A DNA stretch of 64,000 nucleotides from Aliiglaciecola sp041538045 (GCF_041538045.1 NZ_JBGOSE010000001.1:756188-820187); one strand, 5' to 3'. Counted from the first letter of the stretch, positions 1 to 8,163 are shown. Translations and numbers: made by a program. The notes: generated by a model not told the origin, from the sequence alone.

Positions 1-180
1 GAAACACACATCTGCACCTTTATTAGTAAAAGGTAGTTGAAAGAGAAATATCCAATCTTTAGTTCCATTCTTGCGAATACGTATACGCAAGCCCTTACCA
101 TCGGCGATCATATAATCTTTGTCACGGGACTTAGCGCTTTGTATTTTTGTATTTGTAAGGGGTGTGGCAACTTTAGGCAT
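1..180 (-). CDS. Tyrosine recombinase (P4-type integrase), N-terminal 60 codons only
   Basis: Read on the minus strand from the ATG at 180-178, the frame stays open to the window edge and begins MPKVATPLTNTKIQSAKS, followed by DKDYMIADGKGLRIRIRKNG and TKDWIFLF. This is the N-terminal arm-DNA-binding domain (DUF4102 type) of P4/CP4-57-like integrases, including the typical 'D-G-x-G-L-x-x-R-I' and 'K-x-W' positions. The catalytic domain (R-H-R-Y) is outside the window, so activity cannot be judged. The gene points away from ssrA and starts about 160 bases beyond its 3' end, the classic arrangement for an island integrated at ssrA. No Shine-Dalgarno is visible; an inverted repeat abuts the start codon. 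The family call is firm from the residues; island size and cargo are unknown. Confidence 0.85.
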   Translation of the reverse strand, partial: MPKVATPLTNTKIQSAKSRDKDYMIADGKGLRIRIRKNGTKDWIFLFQLPFTNKGADVCF

Positions 181-223
181 TTTAGGGGGACAAAATTCCG
201 TATAGCTAATTTGTACCCCTAAA
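181..223. repeat. Inverted repeat abutting the integrase start codon
   Basis: The left arm (181-197, TTTAGGGGGACAAAATT) and right arm (208-223, AATTTGTACCCCTAAA) are near-perfect inverted copies separated by 10 bases. They differ by one substitution and one extra A. The repeat touches the integrase ATG and occupies the place of its promoter and ribosome-binding region. Because of this position it could be an arm-type integrase binding site or an autoregulatory operator. That role is inference from position only. Confidence 0.7.
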
Positions 224-274
224 TGCACCCTATTAATTCCGAATGTCAACGACCCTCACCGAACATTAAAGCAT

Positions 275-321
275 AAAAAAACCCTGTTAATCACCGTTTT
301 TAGTGGCTTTGGCAGGGTTTT
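275..321 (-). terminator. Probable rho-independent terminator of ssrA
   Basis: On the minus strand, AAAACCCTG is followed by its complement CAGGGTTTT and a run of T residues, about 23 bases past the tmRNA CCA end. The loop of about 29 bases contains a short CAC/GTG stem. A second small palindrome, CGTTCG-T-CGAACG (325-337), lies between this and the CCA end. If an island is inserted at the end of ssrA, this terminator is either carried by the island or part of the shared attachment sequence. Confidence 0.7.
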
Positions 322-343
322 CGTCGTTCGTCGAACGTAAATT

Positions 344-375
344 TGGTGGAGCTGGCGGGACTTGAACCCGCGTCC
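344..375. other. Putative island attachment site (att) at the 3' end of ssrA
   Basis: Tyrosine integrases of the P4/CP4-57 family commonly recombine within the T-arm/CCA end of ssrA, restoring the gene on insertion. Here an integrase gene starts just beyond that end. The exact core cannot be set without the second copy, which would lie to the left of the window. The position is therefore an inference from the intact ssrA 3' end and the neighbouring integrase. Confidence 0.45.
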
Positions 376-703
376 AGAAAGCTTCAACCGTCGGTACTAC
401 ATGCTTATTTTGTCTTTTATTTAACTATTTTGGACTCCGACAAACAGGATTCCTCGTAGCTGTTCCGATACTATTTCGCGGTTCAACCTCGGACAAGTTT
501 CCCTCGCTATTCTATTAGTATGACCTTCCTAACCTTCACGAATAGAAGACGGCTGAAGTGGAAGGGCCTATACAGGTTATTAAGCTGCTAGTGCGTAGTT
601 TTCGTCGTTTGCGACTATTTTTTTGCGGCTGTTTAAAGAGGCAAACCGCACCTCTGCATGCACCTAAGGCATCCCGATTCCTGTCGAATCCAAAATCAGC
701 CCC
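344..703 (-). ncRNA. ssrA: Transfer-messenger RNA (tmRNA)
   Basis: The RNA rescues stalled ribosomes together with SmpB, adding a degradation tag. The minus-strand 5' end begins GGGGCTGATT followed by GGATTCGAC. The 3' end carries the T-arm GGGTTCAAGTCCCGCC and GCTCCACCA with the CCA genomically encoded (344-346). The tag reading frame is at 612-580: GCA AAC GAC GAA AAC TAC GCA CTA GCA GCT TAA, encoding ANDENYALAA. The 360-nt length is usual for a one-piece gammaproteobacterial tmRNA. smpB is 1.8 kb away with one oxidoreductase gene between them. The 3' end is the probable integration site for the adjacent island. Confidence 0.97.
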
Positions 704-1070
704 GATGTAGTACTTTTTCAAGTAGCAGATAGGATAACACATCCTTCTATAAAACAATATGTGGGGGCAGTAAATTTTGTTTCAAGTGGTTGGGTTTTAA
801 TCGTTTATCAGAGGATTTTGTGTTCTTGCGGTTTTATTGTACAGGTTTACGGATGAAAACCGCGACCACGTTGACATTTTGCTTGTTTTTGCTGATGAAA
901 AAAACGCATTTTGACAACCCAGTGTATGAAGATGATAAGATTTCCTTAAGGTAGATGCCAACCATCGATACCCCTTTTGGGGGTTTCAATTAATGGGCCT
1001 AGTTGGTGTGCAAATAGCAATTTTGCATTGAAAAAGTAACGTTGAATTTTTGTTGAGTAAGAAGGGTGTA
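704..1070. other. Intergenic region between ssrA and an oxidoreductase gene
   Basis: This 367-base stretch holds the divergent upstream regions of ssrA and the oxidoreductase gene. No open frame or tRNA is evident. A short C5/G5-type hairpin (ACCCC-TTTT-GGGGGT, near 970-987) is followed by TTTC and could act as a weak terminator or leader structure. I could not place an ssrA promoter with confidence. Confidence 0.5.
911..939 (+). promoter_or_regulatory. Candidate sigma-70 promoter for the oxidoreductase gene
   Basis: A perfect -35 hexamer TTGACA (911-916) is followed after 17 bases by GATAAG (934-939), a 4/6 match to the -10 consensus. It would give a leader of about 125 bases before the ATG at 1071. 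It is a pattern match only. Confidence 0.3.
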
Positions 1071-2309
1071 ATGTTTAACACTATATTTGAAAAATTTTCG
1101 CTGCCTTGTGGTAAAACCCTGAAAAATAGATTGGTAAAGGGGGCGATGGAAGAAAACTTAGCCAACGCCAAACAATTGCCCGATGAAACCTTATTTAATT
1201 TATATCAAAAGTGGGCAGAAGGTGGAGTGGGCCTAATCATTACTGGTAACGTCATGGTGGATGCCATGGCCATGACGGGCCCTGGTGGTATGGCGTTAGA
1301 ACAAAGTACGGATCTAGCTCCGTTTGCAACATTAGCGCAAAAAGCTAAAAAGAATAATACACAGGTTTGGATGCAAATTAATCATCCAGGGCGACAGGTG
1401 TTTAAGAAAATGGGCGGCAAAGTCTTGTCACCATCGAATGTGGCACTGGATCTTGGTAAACATTCAACCCTATTTAGTCAACCCAAAGCGATGACTGAAG
1501 ACGAAATAGAAGATGTTATTCAACGATTTACCACAACCGCTTTACTAGCTGAAAAAGCTGGCTTTGATGGCGTTGAGATTCATGCGGCACACGGTTATTT
1601 ATTAGCGCAATTTTTATCTCCGTTAGTTAATCAGCGCACTGATGAGTGGGGAGGAAGTTTAGAAAACCGAGCCCGTTTATTGCTAAAAATAGTCAGTGCC
1701 ATAAGAGCTGCCTGTGCTACTGATTTTGCCGTGGCGGTGAAGCTTAATTCCGCTGATTTTCAGCGTGGCGGTTTTGATGTGGATGATGCATTAGCTGTTG
1801 TGAAAATGCTTGAGCCCTCTAATATCGATGTGGTTGAACTCTCCGGTGGTAGTTATGAAGCGCCGGCTATGCAAGGACGTACTGCTGATGATAGAACATT
1901 GGCAAGGGAGGCATACTTTCTTGAATTTGCCAGTAATATCGCCCAACAAAGTCAAATTCCGATAATGACAACAGGGGGTATTAAACGCTTACCGGTAGCT
2001 CAGAAGGTACTGGAGTCTGGGGTTGATCTAGTGGGAATGGCCACCGCACTTGCTTACAATCCTGACTTACCCAATCATTGGCAACAAGTACCTGGCATGG
2101 TCAGTATCACACCTCATGTGCAATGGAAAAATAAAACGTTGAGTGGCTTGGCAAATATGGCCCTTGTTAAGCGTCAACTGCGGCGTATCGGCACTGGTAA
2201 AGATGCTAAAATCGATGCTTCCGCCATCTTTAGCTTAGTGTTGGACCAAGTGATAGCCGCTAAATTAACCAAGCGTTATCGCCAAAATAAGCCGCACCCG
2301 GGCAAGTAA
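1071..2309 (+). CDS. Old yellow enzyme family NADH:flavin oxidoreductase
   Basis: This is a single-domain FMN TIM-barrel reductase of about 412 residues, expected to reduce activated C=C bonds such as enones or enoyl compounds with NAD(P)H in the cytoplasm. Visible family signatures are MQINHPGRQ near residue 105, EIHAAHGYLLAQFLSP near residue 170 (paired His at the substrate site), and WGGSLENRARLLL shortly after. The downstream G-G-I and G-M-A-T-A-L phosphate-binding parts are also present. No C-terminal Fe-S/NADPH domain of the FadH type follows. The ATG at 1071 is preferred over a TTG at 1050 because GAAGGG lies just upstream and FNTIFEKF is the usual family start. It is convergent with smpB. 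The substrate cannot be told from sequence. Confidence 0.85.
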   Translation: MFNTIFEKFSLPCGKTLKNRLVKGAMEENLANAKQLPDETLFNLYQKWAEGGVGLIITGNVMVDAMAMTGPGGMALEQSTDLAPFATLAQKAKKNNTQVWMQINHPGRQVFKKMGGKVLSPSNVALDLGKHSTLFSQPKAMTEDEIEDVIQRFTTTALLAEKAGFDGVEIHAAHGYLLAQFLSPLVNQRTDEWGGSLENRARLLLKIVSAIRAACATDFAVAVKLNSADFQRGGFDVDDALAVVKMLEPSNIDVVELSGGSYEAPAMQGRTADDRTLAREAYFLEFASNIAQQSQIPIMTTGGIKRLPVAQKVLESGVDLVGMATALAYNPDLPNHWQQVPGMVSITPHVQWKNKTLSGLANMALVKRQLRRIGTGKDAKIDASAIFSLVLDQVIAAKLTKRYRQNKPHPGK

Positions 2310-2378
2310 TAATTGCACGAAGATAGGGGCAAGGGGAAAACAGCCTAGCCCAATAGCTTACTAGCGATTTGGGCTAAT

Positions 2379-2480
2379 TAGCTAAAGGGTCAAACCTAGT
2401 TAGCTAAAGGGTTAAACCTAGTTAGCTAAAGGCTTAAACCTAGCTGGCTAAAGGCTTAAACCTAGCTGGCTAAAGGCTTT
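2379..2480. repeat. 22-bp tandem repeat array (about 4.6 units)
   Basis: The unit TAGCTAAAGGGTTAAACCTAGT repeats head to tail at 2379, 2401, 2423 and 2445, with a partial fifth unit from 2467. Units 1-2 carry GGGT and units 3-4 carry GGCT, with the last units starting TGGC, so the copies are slightly diverged. The array lies between the convergent oxidoreductase and smpB genes, ending 3 bases from the smpB stop codon. There are no spacers, so it is not a CRISPR array. Confidence 0.9.
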
Positions 2481-2482
2481 AA

Positions 2483-2962
2483 TTAAGCACTGTGTTTCAT
2501 CATGCGCTCTTTTTGGCGGGCCCAATCACGATCTTTAACCGTATCGCGTTTATCATGGGCGTCTTTACCTTTGGCAAGGTGTATTTCTACTTTCACCCAG
2601 CACTGTTTCCAGTACATAGCCGTAGCAATAATCGAGTAACCTTGTCGTTCCCTCGCGCCCATTAAACGATCAATTTCCCGGCGATGAATTAGCAGCTTTT
2701 TTTGACGGTCCGGATCACACACAACATGGCTAGAAGCTTGGTTTAGTGGAGTGATTTTACATCCTTGCAAATAAGCTTCGCCATTGTGAATATTCACAAA
2801 ACTATCTGTTAAGTTAACTTTTCCTGCACGAATGCCTTTTACTTCCCAGCCTTGCAATTCTATACCCGCTTCGATTTTATCTTGCAGGTGATAGTCATGA
2901 CGGGCTTTTTTGTTTAAAGCTATCGTATTGCTTTTATTTGATTTAGCGTTCTTTTTCTTCAT
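2483..2962 (-). CDS. smpB: SsrA-binding protein SmpB
   Basis: SmpB binds the tRNA-like domain of tmRNA and delivers it to stalled ribosomes. The 159-residue product shows the conserved core: NKKARHDYHL near the N-terminus, EAGIELQGWEVKGIRAGK, then DSFV and the R-x-R-K-L-L-L-H-R-x-E-I region. The C-terminal KGKDAHDKRDTVKDRDW tail inserts into the decoding centre. The length matches the family. Its partner RNA ssrA is encoded nearby on the same strand. It is divergent from ratA-rnfH, the same neighbourhood as in Escherichia coli. The 22-bp repeat array follows its stop codon. Confidence 0.97.
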   Translation of the reverse strand: MKKKNAKSNKSNTIALNKKARHDYHLQDKIEAGIELQGWEVKGIRAGKVNLTDSFVNIHNGEAYLQGCKITPLNQASSHVVCDPDRQKKLLIHRREIDRLMGARERQGYSIIATAMYWKQCWVKVEIHLAKGKDAHDKRDTVKDRDWARQKERMMKHSA

Positions 2963-3102
2963 AGTGGCGAATTATATCAGGCCGATTTAATTTGTCTGTA
3001 GATGAGTTGAAAAATAGTTGAATTTACATGGATAAACTATGCAATCGAGTATTTCGTGGTAAACTTCCACGAGAAATTGCAAGGTTATTAAGAGGAAAAT
3101 GG

Positions 3103-3534
3103 ATGGCAAGTGTTCATCGCAGTGCGCTAGTAGCATTTAGTGCCGAATCGATGTTTGATTTAGTCAATGACGTAGCTTCATATCCTGAATTTTTGCCTGG
3201 TTGTGCAGAAACTAAAGTGCTTGAACACGACAACGATTCAATGAAAGCGGCAGTGTTGATCGCCAAAGCGGGGGTAAAACAATGGTTTACTACATTAAAT
3301 GCCTTAGACAGAGGTAAAACCATTGAAATGAATCTTGTTGAAGGACCTTTTTCCCATTTAAGTGGTGGCTGGTCGTTTACCGCTTTAGCCGATGATGCCT
3401 GCAAAATAGAATTAAAATTGGATTTTGCGTTTTCGAGTCGTTTGGCGGAAATGGCTTTTGGTAAAGTATTCAATGCTCTGGCGACTAACATGGTAAATGC
3501 GTTTACAGCCAGGGCGAAAGAGGTTTACCTATGA
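3103..3534 (+). CDS. ratA: RatA / Coq10-like START-domain protein
   Basis: The 143-residue product starts MASVHRSALV and carries the SRPBCC/START fold sequence of the RatA/Coq10 family: FDLVNDVASYPEFLPGC, then GVKQWFTTLN, LVEGPFSHLSGGW and a C-terminal amphipathic helix. In E. coli the homologue was reported to interfere with 70S ribosome association. Coq10 homologues bind ubiquinone, so either role is possible. The ATG at 3103 is chosen because AGAGGA lies 6 bases before it and the family starts here; an upstream ATG at 3028 would add 25 unrelated residues. The stop overlaps the rnfH start by four bases (ATGA), implying translational coupling. Confidence 0.92.
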   Translation: MASVHRSALVAFSAESMFDLVNDVASYPEFLPGCAETKVLEHDNDSMKAAVLIAKAGVKQWFTTLNALDRGKTIEMNLVEGPFSHLSGGWSFTALADDACKIELKLDFAFSSRLAEMAFGKVFNALATNMVNAFTARAKEVYL

Positions 3535-3863
3535 GCGATTCGCAAATTACAGTTGAGGTAGTTTACGGTACACCAACAGAGCAAGCTCTGATTAGCGTCA
3601 CCATCGAAAAAGATAAAACCGCAGAGCAAGCTATACAGGCGTCGGGTGTTTTACGGCGCTTTCCAGAGATTGATTTGTCAAAATTGAAGATTGGTATTTG
3701 GAATCGGACATGCAAGCTAACAGATATTCCCAAGGACGGTGATAGAATCGAGATTTATCGACCTCTCATCGCTGATCCTAAAGAGGTTCGCCGTATCCGT
3801 GCTGAAAAAGCTAAACTAGAAGGGCGAGCTGATAAAGTAACGGGTGGCAGAGTTAAATCTTAA
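3531..3863 (+). CDS. rnfH: RnfH family protein (UPF0125, ubiquitin-like fold)
   Basis: This is a small acidic and basic mixed protein of 110 residues with the UPF0125 pattern: VEVVYGTP at the start, QAIQASGVL, GIWNR, DGDRIEIYRPL and a basic C-terminal tail with RRIRAEKA. It is the second gene of ratA-rnfH, overlapping ratA by 4 bases. Family members have a beta-grasp fold. Their biochemical function is not settled; the pairing with ratA was described as a toxin-antitoxin-like locus in E. coli, which is disputed. No Rnf complex genes lie in this window despite the name. Confidence 0.93.
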   Translation: MSDSQITVEVVYGTPTEQALISVTIEKDKTAEQAIQASGVLRRFPEIDLSKLKIGIWNRTCKLTDIPKDGDRIEIYRPLIADPKEVRRIRAEKAKLEGRADKVTGGRVKS

Positions 3864-4009
3864 AGGTCGTATTACTTGGAAGTAGACGGTTATTTGGAAG
3901 ATAAATCTGTTGTTCACACTCTCGTTAATCTAGTTTGATTACCTGAAAATTTAAACAAGCGTGGATCATCTACTTCTTAGTTTAATTGAAAATTTTTATG
4001 CAAATTTGA

Positions 4010-4056
4010 ATTCTTATCGTGTAATGAATTCGATTTAGCAATTACATGATAAGAAT
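4010..4056. promoter_or_regulatory. 16-bp stem hairpin immediately upstream of the rbgA start
   Basis: The left arm 4010-4025 (ATTCTTATCGTGTAAT) and right arm 4041-4056 (ATTACATGATAAGAAT) pair over 16 positions with a single G-U wobble, enclosing a 15-base loop. The ATG at 4063 begins 6 bases after the stem, where the ribosome-binding site should be, and no clear Shine-Dalgarno is seen outside the stem. If transcribed, it would probably limit translation of rbgA. It could alternatively be a DNA operator. No T-run follows, so a terminator is unlikely. Confidence 0.65.
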
Positions 4057-4062
4057 ATAATA

Positions 4063-5055
4063 ATGGCAATTCAGTGGTATCCCGGGCATATGCATAAGGC
4101 CCAAAAAGAGATTAAAGATGTTCTACCTAGTGTGGATCTGGTTATTGAAGTGCTGGATGCGCGGATACCTTATTCAAGTGAAAATCCAGCTATTAAACAC
4201 TTGCGAGGAGAAAAACCTTGTATAAAAGTGTTAAGTAAAACAGATTTAGCTGACCCTGAACTGACGCTCAAATGGCAAGACTATTTAGAGCAAGAAAAAG
4301 GCGTAAAAACCTTTCCTACAACCACCGAGCAGCCAGCAAAAATTAAGCAAATCGTTGATTTGTGTCGAAAAATGTTACCTGAGAAAGATGCAGGTATTAA
4401 GTCCATAAATACAATGATTGTTGGTATCCCTAACGTGGGGAAATCCACACTGATTAACACCTTAGCCGATCGAATCATTGCGCAAACTGGTAATGTCCCT
4501 GCTGTGACTAAAACCCAACAGCGGATAAATTTGGGAAGTGGCATAGTGCTGTTTGATACCCCTGGCATCTTGTGGCCAAAAATCGAAAACGAAAACAGTA
4601 GTTATCGTCTTGCAGCATCAGGAGCCATAAAAGACACCGCAATGGACTATGAAGATGTGGGGTTCTATGCAGCGGATTACCTGATCAAAGCCTATCCTGA
4701 CTTAATGCAGGAAAGATTTAGTCTAGATGTTATCCCCGATACTGAAATTGAGTTTCTAGAGGCTGCCGCAAGCAAACGTGGTGCTTTACGCGCCGGCGGA
4801 AGAGTTAATTTACATAAAATCTGTGAGGTTCTGATCAATGAGTTGCGTTCGGGTAAGTTGGGCCGTATTACCTTAGAAACTCCAGATATGGTAGTCCAGG
4901 AAGAAAAACTGGTAGCTGAATTAGCGGCACAAAAGATAGCCGAAAAAGAGGCTAAAAAACAGCGATTTAAAGACGGTTCTGCAACCCCAAATAAGCGCGA
5001 TGCTAAAGCCATAAAAATGGAGGGAAAAACTAAAAATAAACGACGTAAGCGTTGA
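4063..5055 (+). CDS. rbgA: Ribosome biogenesis GTPase YlqF/RbgA
   Basis: This is a circularly permuted GTPase of 330 residues that acts in late 50S subunit assembly. The permuted motif order is visible: G4 (KTDL, 59-62) comes first, then G1 (GIPNVGKST, 121-129) and G3 (DTPG, 165-168). The start IQWYPGHMHKA is diagnostic of the YlqF family. The C-terminal helical domain is followed by a strongly basic tail (about 295-330, many K/R) fitting rRNA binding. It stands alone, with a large hairpin just before its start codon that may control translation. Family assignment is firm; the need for it in this organism is inferred. Confidence 0.95.
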   Translation: MAIQWYPGHMHKAQKEIKDVLPSVDLVIEVLDARIPYSSENPAIKHLRGEKPCIKVLSKTDLADPELTLKWQDYLEQEKGVKTFPTTTEQPAKIKQIVDLCRKMLPEKDAGIKSINTMIVGIPNVGKSTLINTLADRIIAQTGNVPAVTKTQQRINLGSGIVLFDTPGILWPKIENENSSYRLAASGAIKDTAMDYEDVGFYAADYLIKAYPDLMQERFSLDVIPDTEIEFLEAAASKRGALRAGGRVNLHKICEVLINELRSGKLGRITLETPDMVVQEEKLVAELAAQKIAEKEAKKQRFKDGSATPNKRDAKAIKMEGKTKNKRRKR

Positions 5056-5180
5056 AGTAATTAGCCTAATTTTACTGACCATTCAAATATTTAGGTAAAA
5101 ATATTACCATTGGTTTATGTTTCCAAGTAATTAGACGGAGCGGGTTTTTGATCTATACTTAATACGTATTCATTTTGTAG

Positions 5181-6584
5181 ATGATCTTGATGACTGACTT
5201 TATTGAGCTAAATACCAAAAAGCTTCTCGAAAACGCCCACATTGGCGTCGTTATCCATCGCTGGGATACCTCCATTATATACGCAAACCCGACGTCATTA
5301 CGTTTATTAAGATTGAGCTATAAACAAATAATCGGTAAATGTTCCATCGATCCTCAGTGGCGATTTTTAGATGAGTCAGGCAAAAAACTGCTGATTGAAG
5401 ATTATCCAGTTAATAAAGTAAAACGAACCCGTGAACGCCTCAAAAACGAGGTGATTGGTGTGTTAGACAGCTCTGTGGATACTATTAGTTGGTTTTTTAT
5501 TAACGCCTATTTTGAAGGGGAACCTAGTAGCCCAGAAGCCTTCATTGTGGTGACCTTTACTGACATTTCAGATTCTAAACAATTGTTTTCCTTTAAAGCC
5601 ATTGTTGAAAACACTCAGGACATGGTCATCGTCACAGACGCGACAGATGTTAACTACCCACTCAGTCCGAAAATTATTTACGTCAATAAAGCCTTCGAGA
5701 AAATGACCGGTTACAGTAAAGACAGTGTAATTGGTGAAACGCCAAGAATTTTACAAGGCCCTTTAACAGATAAACAAACTACTAATCGTATTCATCGTGC
5801 GCTGGAGAATTGCCAAGAGGTCAGTGAAACCTTGTTAAACTATGATGCCAATGGTAGACCTTATTGGGTTGATATGAACATCATTCCCCTTAAAAATAAA
5901 TATGATGAAGTGACGCATTTTGCTGCCATAGAGCGCGACATTTCAGAACGTAAATTTTATCTCGAGCAATTAAAAAACAAAAACGATGAATTCAAAAAGT
6001 TAAAGACGGAACTAGAAAACTTAATTGATGAAAGAACCAAAGAGCTTCAATTAGCCAATGCTAAACTGGAAAAAATAGCGTACTACGATCCTTTGACCAA
6101 TATCCCTAATCGACGTTTTTTTATTGATCATGCACACCGATTAATTAAGTCGTGTAATAGGCGAGGGGCATTGGTTGCTTTTGGTTTATTAGATATTGAT
6201 GATTTTAAGGTATTTAATGATACCTATGGTCATGATGCTGGTGATATTGTCCTAGTTGATACCGCTAAGTTCTTAAATGGTTTCTTTCGAGTAGATGACG
6301 CTTTTTGTCGATACGGAGGAGAAGAGTTTGCCTTTGTCGCTGCAATTAAAGAAGCTGATGATGCAGCTAGTTTGGCGGATCGCCTTTTGGACGGAATTCG
6401 TAACCTTAAGATAGATATTAACGCTACCACCCAGATATCGGTAACTGTGAGTATGGGAATGCAAGTATCTTTGCCCTCAGAAGAACTCGATTTAGAAAAA
6501 GGGTTAAAAGATGCCGACGTCACACTTTATCAATCAAAAGGAGAGGGCAAGAATCAAGTTAAAATCACCTTTGAGCATAGATGA
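5181..6584 (+). CDS. PAS-PAS-GGDEF diguanylate cyclase
   Basis: This is a cytoplasmic sensor expected to make cyclic di-GMP from GTP. Two PAS domains (about 13-130 and 138-256; the second has YVNKAFEKMTGY and ends with ISERK) are followed by a coiled coil (about 256-295). The GGDEF domain spans about 297-465, with the active-site motif GGEEF at 379-383. An RxxD inhibitory site (R370-D373) sits exactly five residues before it, so product inhibition is likely. No membrane segment is seen. Two starts are possible, ATG 5181 and ATG 5190; neither has a good Shine-Dalgarno. An EAL-HDOD gene follows about 200 bases later. The signal sensed is unknown. Confidence 0.92.
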   Translation: MILMTDFIELNTKKLLENAHIGVVIHRWDTSIIYANPTSLRLLRLSYKQIIGKCSIDPQWRFLDESGKKLLIEDYPVNKVKRTRERLKNEVIGVLDSSVDTISWFFINAYFEGEPSSPEAFIVVTFTDISDSKQLFSFKAIVENTQDMVIVTDATDVNYPLSPKIIYVNKAFEKMTGYSKDSVIGETPRILQGPLTDKQTTNRIHRALENCQEVSETLLNYDANGRPYWVDMNIIPLKNKYDEVTHFAAIERDISERKFYLEQLKNKNDEFKKLKTELENLIDERTKELQLANAKLEKIAYYDPLTNIPNRRFFIDHAHRLIKSCNRRGALVAFGLLDIDDFKVFNDTYGHDAGDIVLVDTAKFLNGFFRVDDAFCRYGGEEFAFVAAIKEADDAASLADRLLDGIRNLKIDINATTQISVTVSMGMQVSLPSEELDLEKGLKDADVTLYQSKGEGKNQVKITFEHR

Positions 6585-6781
6585 AGCGTGACATATTTTG
6601 CGCCCGCTGCCATCACCTTTAAAACGTAAAATTTTTACGCCAAGAATATTTACCGGTGAGTGTGAACCCTGAATGCGCGTATTAGCTTAAAGTGGAATAT
6701 AAAAATGTTAAACATCTGTTTATAATTCATAGTTAAAAGACTACTATTAAATTATACACTTGTTGTATTTTTAGGAAGCCT

Positions 6782-8002
6782 GTGGAAGAGACTATCTTAT
6801 TTGCTAGACAACCTATTTTTGATCGAAATTGTAAAATGGTCGCCAGTGAGATTCTTTATCGAGGAGATATATTCAACTCTGATAGCGATGACAAAAATCT
6901 TATCGCTACTCGAGATCTTTTGGTTAACGTGTGTACCTCAGTTTTTAACAGTAATGTAAACCTAGATCTTCCTATGTTAGTTAACGTTGATATGGAATTT
7001 TTAGACTCAGATTATTTTTTCCCTCTACCCCCTCATAATCTTATTTTTGAAATATTAGAAACCGTTGAACCTAGTGAGAAAGTGTTAGAAAGAATCGCTG
7101 AATTAAGGCGTCTTGGGTATGAATTCGCTTTAGATGACTACATTCTCGAACCCTCTAAATTTCCTTTTTTCAAACATATTAAGATATTAAAAATTGATAT
7201 CCTTGATATTAATTTCAATAAATTAAAAGCGGTTTTTCCGAAATTAAAAAAAATTGGTTTTCAATTACTGGCAGAAAAAGTTGAAGACCAAGCAAGCTTC
7301 GATGAATGCATGGAATTAGGTTTCGATTTATTCCAAGGTTATTTTTTGGAAAAACCATCGTTAATTAGCGGTCAAAAAATTGATGCTAATAAAAATTCTG
7401 CGTTGCAGTTGGTTTCTCAATTGAGTCGAAATGATATTGAAGCCAATGAAGTAGCTGAATTGATTTCTCGCGATCCTGTACTCACTGTTAAAATTTTAGC
7501 TTTGATTAATTGTCCTATTTATCAATTGGTTAGAGAAGTAACCTCGGTTAAAGATGCTGTGGTAAGGCTTGGCTTACAAGTAGTAAAACAGTGGGCAATG
7601 ATCTTAACCTTAGCATCAAAGTCATCTCAACCGAGCGAACTATTTAGAACCTTATTAGTAAGAGCTAAAACCTTATCTTTATTTTCTGATAATCCATTAA
7701 CGGGTGGGGTAAAAACGGATTCTTCTGAAAGTTTTTTGGTTGGTTTACTGTCTGGAATTGATGCAGTATTTCAAGTTGAAATCAAAGATCTACTAGATAG
7801 CTTAACCCTTAGTGATTCGATTAAATCAGCCTTGCTTTTTCATGACAATGACTTGGGTAAATTACTGCAAAACACCATTGGTATTGAACGTTTGGACGAC
7901 GAAGTATTTGAACGCCTATCTAAACAAGAACTTGAACTGTTTAAAAAGTGCTACTCTGATGCATTAAAATGGACAGACGAAGTCATGAATTATATTGATT
8001 AA
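6782..8002 (+). CDS. EAL-HDOD signalling protein (YuxH type)
   Basis: The 406-residue product joins an N-terminal EAL-like domain (start LFARQPIFDR, E23-x-L-x-R at 23-27, FEILE, ALDDY) to a C-terminal HDOD domain (about 200-406, with LISRDPVLTVKIL and VTSVKDAVVRLG). This is the YuxH architecture. Some EAL residues needed for catalysis appear to be absent, for example no DDFGxG loop is seen, so it may bind c-di-GMP or act as a scaffold rather than hydrolyse it. The GTG start at 6782 is supported by TTAGGAAG five bases upstream. It may be functionally linked with the preceding diguanylate cyclase, but the 197-base gap suggests its own promoter. Confidence 0.88.
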   Translation: MEETILFARQPIFDRNCKMVASEILYRGDIFNSDSDDKNLIATRDLLVNVCTSVFNSNVNLDLPMLVNVDMEFLDSDYFFPLPPHNLIFEILETVEPSEKVLERIAELRRLGYEFALDDYILEPSKFPFFKHIKILKIDILDINFNKLKAVFPKLKKIGFQLLAEKVEDQASFDECMELGFDLFQGYFLEKPSLISGQKIDANKNSALQLVSQLSRNDIEANEVAELISRDPVLTVKILALINCPIYQLVREVTSVKDAVVRLGLQVVKQWAMILTLASKSSQPSELFRTLLVRAKTLSLFSDNPLTGGVKTDSSESFLVGLLSGIDAVFQVEIKDLLDSLTLSDSIKSALLFHDNDLGKLLQNTIGIERLDDEVFERLSKQELELFKKCYSDALKWTDEVMNYID

Positions 8003-8163
8003 GCCTGTTTACTTGAATGGGCTTAAGGTCATTATTATTCGTTTTTCGCAACATGTCTTGAAGTTAAAATATAGTAAAATTAGCCGTTGGGATGTCTCTA
8101 ACTCATAATAAGTTCTGCTCAGGATTGGTCTTAGATAGCGGTTTTTAAAGCTAAAAGCTTAGC

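Noticed and set aside
37..222. Open plus-strand frame of 61 codons at the left edge
   Set aside because: It is antisense to the integrase start, whose residues fit a known family.
536..757. Minus-strand open frame overlapping ssrA
   Set aside because: The region is the tmRNA gene; the frame includes the tag coding segment by chance and has no family features.
2379..2480. Possible CRISPR array
   Set aside because: Units are contiguous 22-mers without spacers and no cas genes are present.
3114..3491. Minus-strand open frame of 125 codons inside ratA
   Set aside because: It is a shadow of ratA, which has a clear family match and ribosome-binding site.
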